37,144 bases of DNA from Trachelipus rathkii (lineage: Eukaryota; Arthropoda; Malacostraca; Isopoda; Trachelipodidae). A program made the position numbers and the translations under genes. A model generated the notes under the pieces. That model did no database searches. It was not told the DNA's origin and saw nothing but the letters and a program-made list of their open reading frames with translations. The first letter of the stretch is position 1; the number at the start of each line of letters is the position of its first letter. Location of the stretch: the NCBI GenBank assembly GCA_015478945.1, contig JABUQX010059970.1, forward strand, positions 1 to 37,144. Reading direction: 5' to 3'. This document shows positions 29,391 to 37,144 of the stretch, one piece after another.

Positions 29391-32300
29391 CATAAATAGG
29401 TTTAAGAGGTCATTGATTACTAGGGTGTATTGGAAAATAATTTGGTTAGTTATGCAAATATTATTATTTCAAATTTTATTCAGTAATAAATTTAATCAAG
29501 AAATTATACAACCACATTAATAGCGACTATAACTATATACACTCCAGTAAATAATGAATATTGTTGAACTGAGTAGGACCATCTCAATATCAAATGTGCA
29601 CGGATTGACTACACAAGCTACAACACTTGGAAAAGTTTTAGAATATAGGCATAGCGAATATATAGAACACAATGTAACAAAGGATTATTTTAATCTATAG
29701 TATAGATCAGCAGACTGCCAAACAAGTCTCAAAATCTGCTTCATGATTGCTGAGCGAAGATCGGAAGAAACAGGATTTCTCTACATATTTATTATGAGTT
29801 AGGAGTGAGCGTGGTAATCAGGTCAAAAATATTCAATTCGGAAGTCAATAATCTAACTATTTTAAATCGATGATGAATATTTAAATTTAAATATTTAACT
29901 CTCGAGTAACTTAGCTTCTCACAGTGATATGTTGATATATATATTAGTTCAGCACATTATAAACATTGTTAAAATTAGGATTATTATTAAATAAAAGTGA
30001 ATAACTAAGATATTAATAGTACATATAATACTTTTTACTAAATTAAATTCATAAAGTCTTCTATAGTTAGATATTCGATTAGAACGATTTGCGGTTTTTG
30101 CAAGCATATACATAGCTAATTGTTTTACATGAGACAATATACAGATCGATATAGAGCTAAAAGCCAGTAGTGATCGCATAAGTGAGGATATTGAAGGTGA
30201 GTCTCACGAGATATCTCCGTTAGGATCTGTTAGAGTGGTGGAGTATATAATAAGAAATATTGAGGTGGGCAAAGGATGTCGATTATCATATAATGATTAT
30301 TAAGGTGAAAGTTATATTACATAATGTTGATTAAATTTCGAATCAATCAGAGGTGTATCATCTCTTTAACTTCATCTTAATTTTACTTCTGTCTGAGACC
30401 AAGATTTCAGGATTTCTTTCCACAACCTTAACATCTCCTATCACTTTATTTTAAATTTTCCGATTAAATTTGTCGAGCTGTGCTATTATACAGCTATCGG
30501 ACCATTAAAACACTTCATGAAATTTCTCAGTTGAAGAACGCTTCGAATCATCCTAACACTGCAATCTTCTTTAATAACTCTTTAGACTACATACTCCTAC
30601 TATAACTATCCATTATCGAGTACTAATCCTTGTAATTGACATGTCGCACGTCTGAAGCACGGAGAACTAGATTTTGACTATTCAAGTGTGTTTTTATGAT
30701 TATTGAATTATATTTAGCTTCCATAATTATTCGAAGACTGTACATTTATTGTCATCCTAAAATGCTTGTTTAGGATCCTCAATTGGATTTCAATGTACCA
30801 GAAACAGAGTGTGTAGATCAGTGAGGGTTGGCGCATCTCAACAAATGAACATAATTGTAGAGAGGAGGCAAATCTGTATTGTACATCGAAGTGTAACTAC
30901 ATAATGGCATAAAATGATAAATAATCCACTGACATGTGTGTAAAACCAAATATTGACATCATGATATTGTGTGTGTTCACCACCTATGATCTAGTTCTGT
31001 ACTGAAACTGTAAATATTGGCCATTTCCTGACACGAGCTACGCTTATGAGTCAAATATGATTATCCGACAAATCTTATTATCTTTCATGAAGTCTCTATA
31101 ATTGGATTCAATATCGAGAGAGTATTTTTCTTGGAGTATTTTAATCTGGGCTATACAATTACTATTCACATGTGGCGAGGAAATGTACGAATAATTCTTT
31201 GCTCTCATAAACTCCCAGGGAATTGAATCACTTTTTTTAGACTAATATGAGACGAACTATACTTTGGTGGGAATGACAATTGGTAGGAGCCATGTTTCAT
31301 TTCATCATAGTGGCGAAACCTCAAATCTTTTTCCATAAGCTGAAAAATCTCCATCATATAGTGATGGCATACCTGGACCTGTTCCCAGTGAGTAGCCTTG
31401 TGTATGAGGATAGGGAAACTATATAATATAAGATAAATGAAGATGAAGATGGCGCAGTATTAGTTCTTCGTAGATAATCCTCTAGAGTGCACACTTTCAT
31501 TCAGCTGGAGAATATTGTGTTACAGGAGCATATAAATTGCCAAGATTCGTAAGTGAAGAAGCGTTGAGAGTTAGTTTCTCAATGGTTGCAGGATATATTT
31601 CTTTATATCCCAATCACAGTTATCTTCAATTATTATAAGGCACTTATTACTCCTATTTTACAGAGTTACTGGTTCCTCTACATTTACTGGAGGTGGGATA
31701 ACTTGGGCCACCCTTCTGAAATAAGGGTATAGAAGCTGTGGGAAAGATAAAAGAGTAAGATAGAACCGAATATTGATTGTCGTACTATACATATATTCTA
31801 CCCTGGCGACTAATACTATGTCTTCAATTGTACAACGTGACGGTAGATACGAGAATGGCACACGCTATCTCTAATAGCCAGATGTTGTAAAGGATTGTCA
31901 TAATCACTTTCGTATTCATCAATATTTGTGTGCGAAAAAACATATTACACACTTCACAGAGTATAGGTACACAAGGGGTGCATTGTTTTACCTACAAATT
32001 TTGTTTAAGACAGGATCTTGGAACATCCTACGGCTTGTATTCGTTGTGGTGCCTGCTGATTCAGGCAGATATTTAACTCTTAGTTCTCTCGTAAAAACAC
32101 TAGATACTGATCTTATGCTAATAATACGTTTCTTATTTCACCATGATACATTGCACTCTTGAGGAATGAATCTCATCATCTCCAGTAACTAAGACAAGCG
32201 AGAAAAGGCATTCTGCTTAGAATTGACAATCCTATTGTACAATCAGGATAGGAAACTGATAAGGAGATAAAAGCACATAAGTGAGCTTTGTCTACAAATG

Positions 32301-33200
32301 CATACAAGAAGAACATCATTTGGAATGAAGCAGTGGGAATAGATTCCTAGTGTAGATTTTAATTTTTTATATTTATATCTAATTAGTCACTTGAAAAAAG
32401 CCCCTAGGCAAACGTCAAATGTGTGGTTAACGGAAATATGAGTTGTTTTGTACTTAAAATAATCTACAATATGGATTCAATATGATGTCAGAATGTTGAT
32501 CGATGTTCTCAACATAATCGTATTCATAGTGTGTCGAGTACTCGTATATCCTAATTTTTTTACGTTGTAAGTTTATTAAATTAAGATAGAGGTATAGCAA
32601 CAAGTAGCTGTAGGTAGCAAAATTCTATATCATTGCTTGAGAGCAACATCTGATCTAATTCGGCGTACTACAACATGCTCCAGTTTTCTAGCATTTCAAA
32701 TGATAACGATGCTTTATATATAAATTACTCATTGATATCTCCCACATATCCTTGAATATCTCTATCAATCCAGAAAAGTTTAGCATCACATTTAAAGATT
32801 CGATAATTAGAATTTAACAAATCATCCGAGATTACAAATAAAGAAAATAAGTGTTGCTATACTAACTCTTTGAGTTAAAACTATTATATGTTTCAAGAGA
32901 CATGAAGCATTAACAAAGAGATCACAAGTCTTCGTATATGCATGATGTTGTTTCATGATTACCGAATAACAAACAGGTTTTCTAAAATTAATATAACAGT
33001 ATGAGCAACGCATATTGTACAATTGACTAACTCAAAATGAATTACCAATAATCCTTTTGAAATGCTCATCTCCTCACATGCTCAATAGTGTATTCAGTTA
33101 ACTTTTCAAACAGCAATATAATTAATAAACGTAATCTGGAGAAAGAAATTCTATTAATTTTAACTAAGAAATGAGAAATTTAGGGATACAGCGACTGTAT
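29391..33200. other. Microsatellite-poor DNA, no recognised gene
   Basis: About 3.8 kb with hardly any homopolymer above six bases and no long TA or GA tract, unlike everything to the left. Small frames (29949-30179 minus, 76 aa; 31658-31861 minus, 67 aa; 31926-32162 plus, 78 aa; 32822-33022 minus, 66 aa) carry no recognised motif. No tRNA-like or other RNA gene was seen. Confidence 0.45.
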
Positions 33201-35560
33201 CGATAGTATAACAAATGGTGAGGTTGTAAGCTAATAATATTCTTTTAAAACTCAGAAGTATATGATCATAATATGAAGACGGCTAAATAAAAGCGTATGA
33301 AAAAGACAAAAACACATATACACATAATTGCAAACAAGGAAAATAGAATACCACGACAATACTGTATAGGAGTATATCTAATAGGCAATTTTCGCAGACT
33401 CTTACTAGAAAGGACTCACTAGACAGAGTGAAAGAATTGAATGTATAAACACCTTCCAACTAGCGAGATAATCGGAAGAACAAGGAAACAGCTAAATCCC
33501 TACCCATTAAAGATTTAGTGCCTATATATGGCGCCGCATTCAAATGAAAATCACTTAACTATCTCTATGAAGATTCAAATATTGCCGTGAAACGCACATA
33601 CAATTCAGTAAATAATCACAAGACCTAACAATTCAAGTAATAATCCTATATCACTAGAATCAACAAGACACTGCAACAACACTACCGAGTATGATACGGT
33701 CATCGCATGAGATAATATGTCATACTATGCACTTCAGCTGCTAAAATTGTGTTCAGCGAGCTCAGTCTAGATGGGTTCAGAAGAGAACAACTTTAGTGAG
33801 TCCAAAAGGCATCCTATTGAAGCTCGATTTGATAGTATCAAATTTGCTGTGATTAATAAAAATATGCTTATGCTTAGCATGGACACTATACAAAAATTTG
33901 GATCCTGAATTATATTAATTCAAAATTCATCAATCAACATCGATTCATCTATAGCCAGCGGAAACAGAAAAAGTAGTAAAGAACAAGATATGATGCCTTG
34001 ACAAAAAGAGCAGGCCAGCTTATAACCGCCCCTTTTATAATGCACTTGATAAAGTTACATTTAATCACGGTTTACAAGAAAATTGCAGTTCCAGTGGGCT
34101 TTGTCATGGGACTGCGACGGACTTACTGGGCATCGTCGTCAATCTAATTTTCCTTTGATTTCTTGGGTAGGATACAAACGAATAGACGCACTCCCTCAAA
34201 CACAAAATGAAACTCCGCCACATTATACAAGCATAAACTATTAATAATTGTACATACATACTATTTGCATAAGATGTCCTCGAAACATCAGTCACATAGC
34301 AGACTTGCACCTTAATTGACTATCAACCACTTTATTCTTCGGATGTCAACCTCACAGCGTGGGTACGAAATATACGCCTAAAGCGCGGAAAGAGATCTAA
34401 CACCAAATACTAAGATTGATGTGAAAAAACACGTAAATAAACAAGACCATAACATATATCAGGAATGTAAAAACTGACCATTTTACTACAACATATCTGA
34501 CAAACATACGCTTAGGTATAGAGATCTGAATACAGAATCATGCGGTAGATAATTCACGTAGGCATGAAGGAGAGACAATACGTTGTTCTAGGAACAACAA
34601 AAGACGACACATAAAAGAAAAACGATCAGAATCATAATATACTAACAATAACGATGATCATATATCTGCTCATTTGAGGTCCTCAGTTATATATTCCTAT
34701 TCTTGCTATGCTACGGTACTCCTCTCTCGCACGAGTCACCACAGGCATATCCACTAAATTATTGTCCACAAATACACTAGAATCGAGATATCATACACAA
34801 ATCCAGCATTAGTACTTTAGAATCATGGGAGAACCTATGTGCCCATCATTAAAATTACACAGATCACCTAGAGAATTGCCTCAACACATTATAACAATAA
34901 AAAAACAAATAAACAGTGTAAACAAAGCATTGATCCTCTAGCTCGTATAACAATATATGTCAAGACCCACTCAGCATAACAACTTCGCAGAATAGGGAAC
35001 TAATTCAGTGGTACACTAATTAACACGGAACAACACAAACAGGATTTTAATGCTGCAGATGCCGATCAACTATAAAGAGCTCTCCAGCCACCTTGCGATT
35101 CTCAACTATCACACAGATAATATCGACAACCCAGAGTAAAACTTATAACTCACAGCGAGTACCTCCTTATCATACTATACTTACACACATTCCATCCTCA
35201 CACTCACACACGAGATCTATACGCACATCATGAACATATTTATCTCACTCCTCTATCCTATACAACAAGTATTTAAACCTCAGGAAATCTTATTAAAGTT
35301 GCTCAAACCATAAACCGAATCAAGAAAACACCTTCACCAGCCGGGAAAAGTCGACAATCAGTACTCAGTCATATAATCAACACAACCTTAACCTACTCAC
35401 CATGTAGTCTAAAACGTTTGCCTCGTCAACACATCCACTATAAACACAAAACACCACCTAATACCACCCTATGAAGTATGAAGAAACTGTGTACGGTCTA
35501 ACCGACACAATTCTCTAGCCACCTCTACTCCACCTGCCAGAGAATTACTGGTTCGTCTAT
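33201..35560. other. A/C-biased DNA, no recognised gene
   Basis: The + strand is visibly enriched in A and C and poor in G, without the TA runs of the earlier G-poor blocks. The 68-aa minus frame at 34104-34310 is unmatched. Nothing can be assigned. Confidence 0.4.
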
Positions 35561-35867
35561 CGCCGCACCCAAGTATCATGAACGCACCATCACAATTAAA
35601 ATTATCAACTTTTGGATGGAATCATCACGTTTAAGAAGCAATCAGGTTAGGTGGAACTTGCGGCCCACACTCTCTACCTGTGTTCTTGGATTCCATTCTC
35701 TCATTGCTCGTCTACTAAAGACACCCAGCCCCAGTCCTCTACCCCATCATCGGCCCCCTCTCCACACTTTTCTTTCACTCCCCCTCCATTACTTGAATAG
35801 CCAGGGGATACATCATGTGCATCTCTTAGCACATCCACTTCGCTATTAAATGACTTGTGACGACAAT

Positions 35868-35920
35868 ATTTGCTATGGAGGCACATCAGACACATACTTT
35901 CCCTTTATTTGCTATGGAGG
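35868..35920. repeat. Direct repeat of 14 bp, period 39
   Basis: ATTTGCTATGGAGG occurs at 35868-35881 and 35907-35920. The intervening 25 bp are not otherwise repeated. It could be a target-site-like duplication or a slippage footprint. Confidence 0.5.
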
Positions 35921-36800
35921 GAATACTGAATTTGAAGAAAAGATAATTCGAGAACATAAAAAGGAAATCTGGAAATGGTAGAAGAAGTGAAAGGAAAAAT
36001 TTTGTTCCATCCTGGTTTGCACAAACGTGATCAACGAAATGGAGGAATATTATTCTGGAGCACACGAATTCCTCATGTTACAGAAACTATCTGAAGTAAC
36101 CTCCCTAGTCCCTCTCACCTGTTTTTGCTTCCATTCCAGCCATCCTCACCAGCATCGCAAAAAAAACACAAGGATTTAAAGCGAAAGAGGAGGCCACCTA
36201 TTAAAATAAAGAAACATCTATACCTACACAGTAACTCACAGATCAATTGTCGGTACTGGAACAATAAAGTTTCCTTCTGGATATAGCCTCTTCAAACTCA
36301 TATACTATAGCCCAAACCAGATCGCTAGGCCCAAATTACTCGAGTACAACTGGTTACAGACTGGAATAGAAGTAACAAATTACTCGTAAAATCACACATG
36401 CGAACCCAACACTTATCTAAGATCACTCGTTCTCAAAAGATAAATAAATAATTATAGAACAATCAGTAAAATCATAGATAATGAGCATATCACATCATAT
36501 TGTATGTCCCACCGCAGATTATCATGTACAGCTTTGGTCCCCCCTCCTCCTCCCGTTCTACTACAGTGCCACTACCCACTTATTGCAAGGGAAGAACATA
36601 AATCACGGAAATCTTTTTTCAGATGGCTACCTTCCTTGTTTAATCTTTTATAATGTAGGGAATGAATCATAAATCAATGTTGCTGCTGTGGGTCCGTCCG
36701 TCGCACCTACACACAGCCACATTAATAAGTATATGTAGAATCTGAAATTAGCAACAGGAGTCATCTATTAATAACATTGGAAATCAAAGGTGTGGCGAAG

Positions 36801-36837
36801 AGAGTGGCCCGAGAATCCACTCTAGCCACTCTTTTTT
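36801..36837 (+). repeat. Hairpin with alternative arms and T6 run
   Basis: AGAGTGGC at 36801-36808 pairs with GCCACTCT at 36825-36832, and CCACTCT also occurs at 36817-36823 as an alternative partner. A T6 run follows. It looks like a bacterial-style terminator, but in a eukaryotic context it is most likely a chance hairpin. Confidence 0.4.
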
Positions 36838-37144
36838 CCCGCCCCACCTTAGACGCTTCGCCTAGTCCGTTATCCCGCAAGTGCAATTTGAGGACCTTAG
36901 AGTGAGGTCTCTGCTACCTACTTCACCTACCGGGGAGTTTGCTCGGACCTTAATTACTAACCCTCTGACTGCTTTATGGGAAGAATTTATAAAACTGAAC
37001 CTATCCCAAAACTTACCCCTTATAATAAGGGTAATCATGAATACTATTGATGCGATTCACTTTCCAATCCACAGACTTGTCAAACGCACCTTGAAAGAGC
37101 ACTACATAAATTCTACCTTTCGGCACAGTATAATAGAAAGACTA

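Larger units (their letters stand above)
35561..37144. other. Mixed DNA to the window edge, no recognised gene
   Basis: A C/T-rich patch lies at about 35690-35800 and gives a Pro/Leu-rich frame (35616-35849 plus) that overlaps a minus frame (35701-35895). Neither is recognised. The last 350 bp are more GC-balanced. No gene is called. Confidence 0.4.

Noticed and set aside
33529..33536. Second TGGCGCC-like word suggesting another primer binding site
   Set aside because: Only about seven bases match and the rest of the tRNA-Lys complement is absent.
35616..35895. Pro/His-rich plus frame overlapping a Gly/Val-rich minus frame
   Set aside because: Arises from a C/T-rich patch; no motif and mutual overlap.
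1..37144. CRISPR array, bacterial operon or phage system
   Set aside because: No regularly spaced unique-spacer repeats, no ribosome-binding-site-linked gene series and no prokaryotic coding density anywhere in the window.

Overview
This window looks like gene-poor, repeat-dense nuclear DNA from an invertebrate animal. It is AT-rich and saturated with (TA)n, (GA/CT)n, (CA)n, (ATT)n and (TTC)n arrays. The only protein signals I can name are decayed retrotransposon enzymes of metazoan type: a Ty3/gypsy RNase H-integrase, a non-LTR RNase H and a CR1/jockey-like reverse transcriptase C-terminus. Such microsatellite load is typical of decapod crustaceans and is also seen in cephalopods; the sequence alone does not decide between them. 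I see no intact host gene, no tRNA or rRNA gene, no CRISPR array and no bacterial-style operon. The single-base frameshifts and the odd G-poor blocks also suggest a noisy, unpolished long-read consensus, so some breaks may be sequencing errors rather than biology.

Region by region. 1-1830: remnant of the 5' end of an LTR retrotransposon on the + strand, with four copies of a dyad motif (961-1202), a structured leader (1671-1743) and an exact tRNA-Lys-type primer binding site (1767-1784) held inside a 12-bp hairpin with a GAAA loop. 1830-7150: G-poor and (TA)-rich blocks alternating with islands of balanced base composition (2340-3990, 5470-7150) in which no gene is recognisable. 7159-8160: a three-copy repeat family with A-rich tails, two direct and one inverted, around a GC-rich hairpin island. 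8750-9560: broken RNase H domain of an I/jockey-like LINE (- strand). 9560-15630: unrecognised sequence with a few short open stretches, separated by G-poor blocks. 15634-24100: mostly low-complexity DNA holding a foldback (MITE-like) element at 15834-16066, a G-run hairpin repeat at 19611-19762 and a long hairpin at 20692-20755. 24486-26216: Ty3/gypsy pol remnant (- strand). 27066-28103: a foldback with an internal 38-bp tandem duplication, then a 5'-truncated LINE reverse transcriptase (+ strand). 28451-29205: a 750-bp GA-rich tract. 29390-37144: texturally different, microsatellite-poor DNA with no recognised genes.

Nothing here forms a working pathway. The retroelement fragments lie on different strands, each carries stops or frameshifts, and none has both its ends. 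The observations most worth following are the self-paired primer binding site with its dyad repeats, the strand-asymmetric G-poor blocks, and several strong foldback structures.
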